Positions 7,753 to 15,606 of a stretch of 25,919 nt of DNA are shown one piece after another. Origin of the DNA: Chara braunii (Eukaryota; Streptophyta; Charophyceae; Charales; Characeae); assembly GCA_003427395.1 (NCBI GenBank), contig BFEA01000028.1, positions 4,581,198-4,607,116 on the forward strand, in the 5' to 3' direction. The translations under genes were made by a program, and so were the position numbers. How positions within the stretch are numbered: position 1 is the stretch's first letter; every line of letters starts with the position of its first letter. Under the pieces are notes generated by a model. It ran no database searches and was not told the origin of the DNA. It saw only the letters and a list, made by a program, of their open reading frames with translations.

Positions 7753-7979
7753 TATATATATATATATATATTCATACTAAACAGGTATATCTATCTATAC
7801 TATCAATATTCTACAATGATACAATCAGTATAAAGATCTACATAAAAAATGAATACAAGAATGAATCAGAAAGAAATATACAAGAATAATCGTAAATAGA
7901 AAAAAGAATATGATGATATTTACAATAAGTAAAATGATAGATTTTTCATTATTTCTATGCTTAAAATAGAAATGATGTT

Positions 7980-8480
7980 GTATGGTGCCAGACGGTCCAG
8001 ACAGAAAAGCAGGTCCAGAAAGTTCGGACCATTAAAAAAAAAAAAAAAATCTGAAAAAAAATATGTTATGCAGAATAACAATCCAAACTACTTTTGCCTC
8101 AGAGTCAAGTCAAAGTTCTTGTTTTTTTTTTTGGGGGGGTTGGGTGGGGGGGAGGGGAGAGTTTCTAACCAAACTTGAGATAGACCATGTCCGGACCCCC
8201 CAAAAAAAGTAGTGAATTATTAATAATTGAAAAAATGGGTACTATCATACTATACTACTATGTCTAATAAATTATTATTATTATAGAGATAGACCATGTC
8301 CGGCCCCCCCAAAAGAAACAAAAACGGGCCTGAAAAACTCCCAAAACAATTTTGGGGGCCTGGACCTCCTTTCTTTTTTCGTTTTTTCTTTTTTTGGCAG
8401 ATCCAGACCTTCCGGACCGGACGTCAGGAGTCACGAGTGAATCCAGACCGTCTGGACGGCAGTTTGGACGTTCGGATTGT
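7980..8480. mobile_element. possible hAT-like non-autonomous element
   Basis: Both ends are crowded with TCCRGAC-type motifs (GACGGTCCAGAC and GTCCAGAAAGTTCGGACC near 7990-8032; CCAGACCTTCCGGACCGGAC and CCAGACCGTCTGGAC near 8403-8458). GATAGACCATGTCCGG is repeated at 8181 and 8287. The AT-rich part after 8040 (AATCTGAAAAAAA, ATGTTAT, TTTGCCT) parallels the interior of the 12352-13119 transposon. No clean terminal inverted repeat was identified, so the limits are approximate. Confidence 0.35.
8133..8158 (+). other. strong G-quadruplex motif
   Basis: The run reads G7-TT-G3-T-G7-A-G4: four G tracts of three or more with loops of one or two bases. Such short loops favour a very stable quadruplex. 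It lies in the middle of the possible hAT-like element. Confidence 0.7.
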
Positions 8481-8862
8481 AGGCATGCTTTTTCTCAGGT
8501 GGCTGCAGACAGAGACCACCCCATTCCCCTTCCCTACATGCAGGGGGTCCACAACTTGGTAGAGTCTCAGGGTTTTGGTACAATAACTGCGACATAGTTT
8601 GCGGATTATACCTGGCGACCTGGCTCCACCGTCGCCCATGCATTTTTCCTTGTGTCGCAGAGTCACTGTGCTCCTTATTCTGCGCTCCCTTTGGTCGGTA
8701 CAAACCACTTAGCGGGGCTGGGTTGCAGACGGAGACGCTGACCATTATTCTCTTTTCCTCGTTGAAAAGGAGCACAGCTGTGGCCCGCAACATAGTAATT
8801 GCATTCACCACGGATTGAACTTGCAATTCATTTTATTTTATTTTTTTTAATGTTCTTTTTAT

Positions 8863-8902
<40 letters not shown>

Positions 8903-9060
8903 GGGCCCAGTTCAATCCATGTATGAAAGTTTAGTAAACTGTTACATGTATGGGGCCATTTCACCACAAGCCAGGTCAAGACCTGACCACCCCCCCTGGA
9001 CTGTCTAGGCTGCTTAGCTATAGCTAATACCCAAAGCATAAAGGACGGGGATCCGAAAAG
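8481..9060. other. non-coding region with a long T run
   Basis: A poly(T) tract of about 40 bases ends at 8898. It is bracketed by GGATTGAACT (8812-8821) and its inverted copy AGTTCAATCC (8909-8918). Reading frames on the minus strand here lack recognisable domains. Confidence 0.45.
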
Positions 9061-9114
9061 TTCGCGAAAACCACGAATTGTTTCAACGTAGCTCATAATA
9101 AGCCAACCAACTTG

Positions 9115-9157
9115 CTACCAACCCATCCCCCACTATATTGTGGTTATGGGTTGGTAG
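9115..9157. repeat. 12-bp inverted repeat hairpin
   Basis: CTACCAACCCAT (9115-9126) pairs perfectly with ATGGGTTGGTAG (9146-9157) across 19 bases. Confidence 0.55.
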
Positions 9158-9264
9158 GAGATGAATACGAAGGAAGAATTTACCTGTGCAGGGTAATGGT
9201 GAGAGAGAGGGGGGGGGGGGCACTGGAACAAGAATCCATGGGGAGTAAAGGCGATTGGACATTG

Positions 9265-9513
9265 GACAGGATTTCCAGCAGGTGCTGCTCCCCACCAATG
9301 GACTGGAGTCACACCCTCTAGGGGCCCTACCATCTTCACCCGAATAGAACGCCCCATAATTATGGCCGTATCTGGACTGACAGCTGCATCAAATACAGCT
9401 ATAATGACCGGGAGTTCTATCCGGGTGAAGACGGTAGCAGGTGCTGCTCCTACCACCGCTCCTAGCCTACCCAGAGGCAACCACAAAGGAAAAAAAAAAA
9501 AAAAAAAAAAAAA
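9265..9513 (+). mobile_element. SINE copy c containing a foldback insert, poly(A) tailed
   Basis: TTTCCAGCAGGTGCTGCTCCCC at 9272 is the family's diagnostic block, here on the plus strand, and a poly(A) run ends the copy at about 9489-9513. Between them lies an imperfect inverted repeat of about 46-bp arms (about 9325-9371 and 9393-9438, both containing CTTCACCCG...TAGAAC). A second, partial GCAGGTGCTGCTCC follows at 9430-9445. The copy appears to carry or flank a small foldback. The tail directly abuts the left arm of the large inverted repeat at 9518. Confidence 0.5.
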
Positions 9514-9517
9514 GAGG

Positions 9518-9932
9518 AAGGGAAGGGTGGATTTAACTGCCTAACATCGTCTGCAGGGCTATGGCACCTTGCCCGTCCCGGAAGCTGCTGTCCGATTGAT
9601 TCCTTCTCTACCGTCAACTCTTCNTCTAAAGTCGTCTAAACTCTTTTCTTTTTTTTTCCCTTTTTTCTTAAGAACAACTTGGGCACAAGAGCAGCACTTG
9701 CCAGGGTGATAAGAGCAGAGCCCTGGCAAGTGACCCTGTAGTGAAGGCTCCATCCATCTTCTAGTGGGGAGCAGCACCTGCTGGAAACTGGGTCCGGCGT
9801 CCATCTCAGCTTCTACGATTCTCACCCACTTGAGTGAGGGCCTGGCCACACCACTCTCCAAATGAGAAAAGACAACATTGTTGTGGGTGCATGTGGCCAC
9901 GTTCTAACAAAAAGTTCATTCTCATTTTGCAC
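9518..9932 (+). repeat. left arm of a 0.4-kb inverted repeat
   Basis: This arm matches the reverse complement of 11561-11950 nearly base for base. The main difference is a 25-base segment present here (about 9828-9852) and absent from the right arm. The arm contains SINE copy d (9641-9796) and an N at 9624. No reading frame is shared convincingly by both arms. Confidence 0.88.
9641..9796 (-). mobile_element. SINE copy d within the inverted-repeat arm
   Basis: The minus sense runs GGACCCAGTTTCCAGCAGG, GATGGATGGAGCC, then a perfect 10-bp hairpin (CTTGCCAGGG 9697-9706 with CCCTGGCAAG 9721-9730) whose loop holds TGCTCTTATCA, then an interrupted poly(A) (9641-9669 on the plus strand as T/C). Its mirror copy is at 11677-11816. 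Confidence 0.65.
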
Positions 9933-10010
9933 ATTTCGAGAGTGGTGCATCTGGCCATGTTCTAGCAAGAAGTTCATTCTCGTTGTGCACATTTCGAGAG
10001 TGGTGTGGCG
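9895..10010 (+). repeat. 58-bp tandem duplication
   Basis: GGCCACGTTCTAACAAAAAG... at 9895 recurs as GGCCATGTTCTAGCAAGAAG... at 9953. Both copies end in TTTCGAGAGTGGTG. The first unit overlaps the inner end of the left inverted-repeat arm; the second lies in the spacer. Confidence 0.7.
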
Positions 10011-11200
10011 ATGCCCTGAGAGGCGCACTTCCTCATGGAAAGACTCTACCCTCAACTCTTCGTCTAATTACGATTCTTTTTTTTTTTTTTTTTAATTAAA
10101 ACTATACTCTTCTATCAATTTTCCTCACACTACCTACCTACCACTACTCCTACCTATAGGCTTACGGGGAAACCCGTAGCATACCAGAGCCGTGTCTTTT
10201 TTTTTTTTACGGCCCCTCGAGCCCTTGACTGAGAGAAGCACCTCCTCATGGATCGATACACCCATCAGAGTGGTTTTAGTCATATATGATTCTGATGAGA
10301 CTTCCAAATGCGGTCTATTTATAAGCAGTTGTTACATGGGACCGGTGTACCGTTCGGCCGCATGCGCACAGTAATGGAGACCAATTTCGTGACACATGCA
10401 CCGTCTTTATTTCCTCCTTCTTTCTTCCCGTTTAAGCAGGAATCTGCCGATTCAAAACACTCCGCATCCCTCCATGACACAACATATTTGAAATGTATTT
10501 TGTCTTTCTTTCCATTCACATACATCCAGACTCGCCAAACATCTCATGCATGTATCCGGACCAATTCTTGAACCAGGTAGCTTTCCAACATTGTGAGCCC
10601 CAGAGAGGCCCTCTGCTTTTGCAAAAAACACAAACATAAAAGAAACATCCACAAAACAGTATCAGCAACATCGGCGGCAGCCACAACGGTGCAGTCATCA
10701 TGCCACTCAGGGCCCCTCAAACCACTACTTCCCATGCTACATGTCTCTTCGCTGTATACTGGACCAGATGCATTTGGGCCGGACCGTCATTTCAAATGTT
10801 CTGGGACAAACACGACCTCCACATACACTTTTTGCCGCTGCGCAGTGGAGGGATGCCCTTTGTTTCATTTCTTTTGTTTTTTACCCACACAACACACAGT
10901 GTCACACCTTTCTACTCTCCGGGATACCAGTCCGGTTGCTTATCACCGGCAAGCAGACTCAGATAGGCAACATGATTAGTATGGAGGAGGAGGAAGGAAG
11001 ATGAAAGATTACACAACCCCACTCAGGTCAGGAGGAGGGGGGGGACTCAGGAGGGACAAACACACCCAGGCAATTGGGACACTCCTTGTCTCGACCGCGT
11101 GTGGTGTATTTTGAATCTAAAACTGGAAGTTTTGCCTTTCACCAAGTGTTCTTCACCCTTGGAGACTTTTGTAGTTATTTTGAAAAGGGCCCCGCCCGTT
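10011..11200. other. spacer of the large inverted repeat, no supported gene
   Basis: It holds a T run near 10077-10093, a second copy of the CTACCTACCTACCACTACTCC fragment near 10130, and purine/G-rich DNA at 10981-11045. Overlapping open frames on both strands (10313-10980) show no domain or splice structure I can defend. Confidence 0.4.
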
Positions 11201-11203
11201 CTC

Positions 11204-11253
11204 GTACCGGTGTCCTCGTTCGCGCGAGGGCCGATGCGCGCGACACCGGGTAC
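11204..11253. repeat. GC-rich hairpin
   Basis: GTACCGGTGTC (11204-11214) pairs with GACACCGGGTAC (11242-11253) with one bulged G. Inside it CCTCG/CGAGG forms a second small stem. TGCAGCTCAACTGGCAGA just downstream (near 11255) resembles the D-arm of a tRNA or SINE head, so the patch may be a tRNA-derived relic. Confidence 0.5.
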
Positions 11254-11463
11254 TATGCAGCTCAACTGGCAGAACTCGCTCCTTCTTGGTGTATATATAA
11301 ATACACGTACTTGAATGAAACTACTTTAAATTGATAATAATGATTATATACGATTCTATAAAGAAATACAAATAAGATGATTCATGAATCATCTTCTTTG
11401 TATTTTTTCCTAGTATATATAATTTATAAATATTTCATAGAAAAAATTTAAAAAATATATATA

Positions 11464-11512
11464 GGGTTTAGGGTTTAGTTTAGCCAAGTTTAGGGTTTAG
11501 GGTTTAGGGTTC
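11464..11512 (+). repeat. interstitial plant-type telomere repeat
   Basis: Five copies of GGGTTTAG-type heptamers (TTTAGGG) with one interruption (TTTAGCCAAG). This is the Arabidopsis-type telomere motif. It lies about 50 bp inside the right arm of the inverted repeat. Confidence 0.85.
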
Positions 11513-11560
11513 CCCAAAAGAATGCCATACAGGTTATATTCCCACTTTTCCCAACACTGA

Positions 11561-11950
11561 GTGCAAAATGAGAATGAACTTTTTGTTAGAACGTGGCCAC
11601 ATGCACCCACAACAATGTTGTCTTTTCTCATTTGGAGAGTGGGTGAGAATCGTAGAAGCTGAGATGGACGCCGGACCCAGTTTCCAGCAGGTGCTTCTCC
11701 CCACTAGACGATGGATGGAGCCTTCACTACAGGGTCACTTGCCAGGGCTCTGCTCTTATCACCCTGGCAAGTGCTGCTCTTGTGCCTAAGTTGTTCTTAA
11801 GAAAAAAGGGAAAAAAAAAGAAAAGAGTTTAGACGACTTTAGATGAAGAGTTGACGGTAGAGAAGGAATCAATCGGACAGCAGCTTCCGGGACGGGCAAG
11901 GTGCCATAGCCCTGCAGACGATGTTAGGCAGTTAAATCCACCCTTCCCTT
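11561..11950 (-). repeat. right arm of the 0.4-kb inverted repeat
   Basis: Reverse complement of 9518-9932 apart from the missing 25 bases and a few point changes. It contains the mirror of SINE copy d (11677-11816). Both outer ends stop sharply at AAGGGAAGGGTGG and its complement. Confidence 0.88.
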
Positions 11951-12089
11951 AAGGACACTGGGGGTAAAAAATTCCTCCGTAACGTTAAAGAACACTGGGG
12001 GAAAGGCAAGAAATCCAGGTTTGTTATTAGAGTCGTGGCTCAAGGGCCAGCTTTTCTTACTTTTGCAGTTTACCTACCAAAGCTTGACG

Positions 12090-12150
12090 ATGGACACAAA
12101 TTTCCCAACCATTCCAATTTCAGAAATTTTCAGATATCTCAGAAATGTCA
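12090..12150 (+). repeat. dispersed AT-rich repeat fragment
   Basis: CAAATTTCCCxxxCATT.CAATTTCAGAAATTTTCAGA is found here and near 14364-14405 with a few differences. It is a fragment of an unidentified dispersed repeat. Confidence 0.5.
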
Positions 12151-12187
12151 GCCGAGGAATTGGCCTCCGACTTGTATATATATATAT

Positions 12188-12285
12188 CGTCAAATAGAAC
12201 TGCCCGGTAAACCGTAGGCAGAGAGAGAGAAGAGGACAACAAACGAGGGGCTGTGACAAACTGTTTCGTCGGAGTTTCACCGACT

Positions 12286-12288
<3 letters not shown>
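12188..12288 (-). mobile_element. retrozyme fragment with truncated hammerhead copy 3
   Basis: Matches 7640-7736 almost exactly, with (TA)n directly on both sides (12175-12187, 12289-12350). The hammerhead part (12288-12257) keeps stem II, GAAA and the stem III 3' strand, but the core CTGATGA is cut to GTGA by the (TA)n junction, so it is inactive. Confidence 0.7.

Positions 12289-12351
<63 letters not shown>
12289..12351. repeat. (TA)n microsatellite
   Basis: About 30 uninterrupted AT units. It separates the hammerhead fragment from the transposon at 12352. Confidence 0.95.
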
Positions 12352-12354
<3 letters not shown>

Positions 12355-12654
12355 GGTAACCGGCGTTCGGGACGGGCCGAACGCCCGAACCCGAACGCCC
12401 GAACGTATGGGACCCCTTGGGGATGCGTTCGGCCGTTCGGGCCGAACACGGACCCAAAACAAAAAAAAACAAAAAAAAAAACAAAGTCATCAAAAAAATC
12501 TGAAAAAAAGATATGTTATAGAGAAAAATAAATTAAACAAGATTTGCCTGAGCATTACATCCGAATTCCTTACCAAATTTGAAATAAAAATAAAATACGG
12601 AAAACAAATACTAATAATAAAAATAAATAAAAACAAAAAGAGAATTAAATTTAG

Positions 12655-13004
12655 TGAGTGCACGAGCATGTTTTCCACACCGCCATCTTTGGCGATTTTT
12701 TATTTTTTTTTGGCATAGCTAAATGCCCTGAAAATTTACAGATGTGTACCTCACATAATACAAAACCCGCTAAAAAAGTTTCAAAAACTAATAAAATTGT
12801 TTAGACCCTGAACTGAAGTGAAAACAAAAAGTAAAAAGTGAAAAAATACGTGGGCGAGCACGTTTTGACACCGCCATCTTNGGCGATTTTTAATTCTTAT
12901 TTGGCTTAGCGAAATGACTTGAAAATTTACAGGCATGTACCTCACGTCATAGAGAACTCACAAAAAAAAAAATCAGAAAAAAATTATTATTTTTAGGCCC
13001 TGAA
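12655..13004. repeat. 192-bp diverged tandem duplication inside the transposon
   Basis: GAGCATGTTTTCCACACCGCC...GGCGATTTTT near 12665 and its relative near 12857 share GAAAATTTACAG.x.TGTACCTCAC and a CCCTGAA end. The N at 12881 lies in copy 2. Confidence 0.7.
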
Positions 13005-13063
13005 ATAATTTTTGGCGGGGGCCGAACGCCGTCGGGTTCGGACCCCGTACGGGACCCCGAACG

Positions 13064-13107
13064 CCCGTACGTACGGAGGTCTGCCCGCGGACCTCCGTAC
13101 GTACGGG
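13064..13107. repeat. 18-bp perfect GC-rich hairpin at the transposon end
   Basis: CCCGTACGTACGGAGGTC (13064-13081) pairs perfectly with 13090-13107 across an 8-base loop, 12 bases from the element terminus. Confidence 0.85.
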
Positions 13108-13286
13108 ATGGTGACCCTGTATATATATATATATATATATTTTTTACAGTGTATATATTACTATATTATATATGCTGTATAGCGTATATTCGTTTGCAAC
13201 TTCGGAAAATTGAAACGTTTTGTCCTTTTCTGATGCCGCCAGATGCCGCCACGGGGATCATGGTCGTTTGTCCTTAGGAAAGCGAA

Positions 13287-13408
13287 AAAGTAGAGGACTG
13301 TATTAGGGGTAATTGCTCTTATCAGCACCCATAGCATCTACTTGGGCTGTTCTTTTCCACAAAAAAAAAAAAAGGGAGAAAAAAAAAAAAAAAGTAGAGG
13401 ACTGTATT
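13287..13408 (+). mobile_element. 5'-truncated SINE copy with 16-18-bp target duplication
   Basis: AAAGTAGAGGACTGTATT occurs at 13287-13304 and 13391-13408. The insert holds only the family's 3' end: GGGGTAATTGCTCTTATCAGCACCC, GGGCTGTTCTT and a long A-rich tail (13362-13390). The first bases of the duplication merge with the A tail, so its length is 16 to 18. Confidence 0.75.
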
Positions 13409-13497
13409 GCAGAGCAATCAATGCTGGCAGGCGTCTCTCAAAAAACCCCTTTCCTGGTATCCTCCAAACTCATTCTGCATATGGGACTCTCGCCCCG

Positions 13498-13610
13498 TTT
13501 TCCAGCAGGTGATGCTCCCCACAAATAGATGGAGCCCCCCCCTAGATGCTAGCGGTGCCTGCTCTTACCAGCACCACTAGAAAAGGAGGTGGGGTGGTTT
13601 AAAAAAAAGG
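13498..13610 (+). mobile_element. SINE copy f (same family)
   Basis: TTTTCCAGCAGGTGATGCTCC, AATAGATGGAGCC, then CTAGCGGTGC (13549-13558) pairing with GCACCACTAG (13571-13580) at 9 of 10 positions around CTGCTCTTACCA, then a short A run at 13602-13609. No target duplication identified. Confidence 0.65.
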
Positions 13611-14111
13611 AACTGTTTTTATAACTCTTGGACTGGGCAGTCGATGCTTCCTCTTCCATTTAGTATGACAGTTGGATTGCCCACCAATATAGACTATAGG
13701 CAAGGCAGAGGGTAACCATTGCTATTGAGGGATGCTCGTACTAACCCCCCCCCCCCAATGGCAGGAAGAACCACTGTTTGTCGGGAAAAAAAAAAAAAAG
13801 GAAAGTTAAATTGTTGTGTTGTTTTCAGAGCTGTAGGATGATGCTAAGCCTTTCGGTAAATTGATTGATATTCCCTCTCCTGTTCTGAGGACTGGTTGCA
13901 GTGAGTCCTCTCCTGAGTCCGGCCGCTGATGTTGCGCAGCTCAATAGAGGATACACATAATTTTTGTGAGGCAAGCCGGGAGCAATTTTCTTAAAAAGTT
14001 CAGAATTTGTGCAAAAAAAAAAATAAAAAAAAATAAAAAAAATCCCGGTTTATACAGGGGAAAAAAAAACGAAAAACAACAATGCTCTAAAAGACAAATT
14101 TGGCACACATC
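13611..14111. other. intergenic DNA with homopolymers
   Basis: C run at 13746-13756 and A runs near 13785 and 14012-14042. No gene seen. Confidence 0.4.
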
Positions 14112-14187
14112 TTTAGGGTTTAGGGTTTAAGGGTGTTACAGGGTCTAGGGTTTTAGGACCAAAAAAAAAAAAAAAAAAAAAAAAAAG
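14112..14187 (+). repeat. telomere-like tract followed by poly(A)
   Basis: TTTAGGGTTTAGGGTTTAAGGG followed by decayed GGGT(C/T)TAGGG units to 14157, then 26 A's. It is a second, more decayed interstitial telomeric sequence. Confidence 0.7.
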
Positions 14188-14539
14188 AGACCCAAAAAAA
14201 CAGCAATTGTTTATCACAAAGGCCTCTTTAACCAAATTTGCCACCAATTCATAAAGTGGTCACCGACTCTCCATCTCAATTAACAGCCCATTACAACCAA
14301 ACAAAAAAACAAAAAAAAACAAAAAAAACATGAAAAACTGTTGAAGGCAGAAGTGCACATGGATGCAAATTTCCCCAACATTACAATTTCAGAAATTTTC
14401 AGAAATCTTCAGAACCCCCCGTGTGTCATATCGACCCACTTGCACACAGCCAAAGGGCAAAGAGGCAAAGAAAAGAGGAAGGGAACAGCCAAATACAACA
14501 AAACAGGGGGCAACATGCAACAGCACCAAAAACGGATCC

Positions 14540-14945
14540 TAGATGACAAGTCCCACATGCAAGCACCGCCCCACCTACAAAGGCCAAACGATGGGACAAG
14601 ATCACCCAGGACAAAACACTCTTGTCTGCAAAAAAAGAAATCCCAGGTACATATCCATACACAGCAGATGCCCTTGTTCGGCATCAAGAAGTTGGTATTC
14701 CAATGTCGACTGAAATACTGGGACACCGCCAACGGCAAAAAAATATAAAGACACTCCCAGATGACGATTCCCTCAAGCAAACACCGCCCCACCTACAAAG
14801 GCCAAACGACGGGAACCAGCCAACTATGATGCCAGAAGTAAAAAAAAACGGATGACAAATCCCACATGAAAACAATGCCACGTGGACCGAACAACCCACA
14901 TAAAAACACCGCCACGTGGACACCGCCACGTGAACCGAACAACGA
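14540..14945. repeat. diverged tandem repeats with G-box motifs before the LINE
   Basis: GATGAC(A/G)A..TCCC is followed by CACCGCCCCACCTACAAAGG and CCAAACGA at 14543 and 14761, and by a shorter version at 14853. Three GCCACGTGG/GCCACGTGAA motifs (14879, 14912, 14927) contain CACGTG, the plant G-box. Position suggests an upstream regulatory repeat or an older element into which the LINE was inserted. Frames here have no recognisable domain. Confidence 0.4.
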
Positions 14946-14965
14946 GACAAAGCCAACCGGGATGC

Positions 14966-15606
14966 AGACAAAGGTGCCACTGGGATCACTGCATGGGTTG
15001 AGGATTTCTGGGAGGAATGGAGATCCGCTAAGCAGCTGTTTATGAGCACGGCCGAGTGGGTCGATGCAAGACTGAGAATTGTATTGCTCAAGCTTGATTC
15101 TTTCTCGTGCATTTCAGCTTATCTTCAAGTTGGCAACAGGGAGGAGAACGCACTGCGTCAGCGGGTAGAGGAGGCAGAAGGCAAACTGGGGGACAACCCA
15201 ATATCGGACCTTTGCTGGTCAGAAGAGAGGACTCTGAGACTTCACGAGTGGGAGGAATCTCAGATCAGGAAGGAAGAATGGAGGGCAAAGATTCTAGAAG
15301 TGAAAGGGATTGTCTCGTCAGATCGGTTGTCAAAAGAAGCCTTCAAGCGGCTGCTGCCGCGGAACACAGCGGTCAAGATGAGAGAGTTAAAGCGCCCGCA
15401 TCTCATAGGGAAACCTATTGCAGTGGATAACAGGGAAATGTGTAGCTCTGCGGTAGATCACTTTCAAGACATCCTGTCTACAAGGAGACAGTATGATAGC
15501 CTGGAGGATAACATGGCGGAGGAGTCTCCTGTCTAGAACAACTTGGAATGCAGATTGCCTTTGGAGGGAAGACTGCTACTGGATAGGCCGATCACGGAGG
15601 AGAACT
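14966..15606 (+). pseudogene. LINE ORF2 linker between endonuclease and RT
   Basis: The open frame runs from about 14950 (no start codon needed, since the element is truncated) through WVEDFWEEWR, an Asp/Glu/Arg-rich helical segment and DHFQDIL, to an in-frame TAG at 15534-15536. Beyond the stop the same frame continues with LECRLPLEGRLLLDRPITEE, typical of the sequence just before LINE RT. A frameshift near 15603 then moves the reading into the RT frame. The DHF...IL and ITEE landmarks are usual in plant L1-type ORF2. Confidence 0.75.

Larger units (their letters stand above)
12352..13119. mobile_element. hAT-like non-autonomous DNA transposon, 768 bp
   Basis: The left end CAGGGTAACC is the inverted copy, with one mismatch, of the right end GGTGACCCTG. 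Both ends are flanked by TATATATA, which would fit the 8-bp target duplication of hAT elements but is ambiguous inside (TA)n. Short CAGGG-type termini are typical of hAT. Subterminal CCGAACGCC/GAACGCCCG motifs are packed at both ends (12360-12450, 13018-13075), as expected for transposase-binding sites. The interior is AT-rich with no transposase. It would need an autonomous hAT to move. Confidence 0.6.

Noticed and set aside
8833-9096. Lys-rich minus-strand frame
   Set aside because: Generated by the poly(T) tract ending at 8898; no other support.
10285-10320. Second hammerhead around CTGATGAG on the plus strand
   Set aside because: The core word is present but there is no GAAA partner after a stem II.
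10544-10980. Overlapping frames on both strands with hydrophobic stretches
   Set aside because: Neither strand shows a domain, splice signals or a coherent protein; both are open by composition.
14341-14855. Two overlapping plus-strand frames before the LINE as ORF1
   Set aside because: No RNA-binding or zinc-knuckle motif and the DNA is internally repeated; it is more likely a repeat region.
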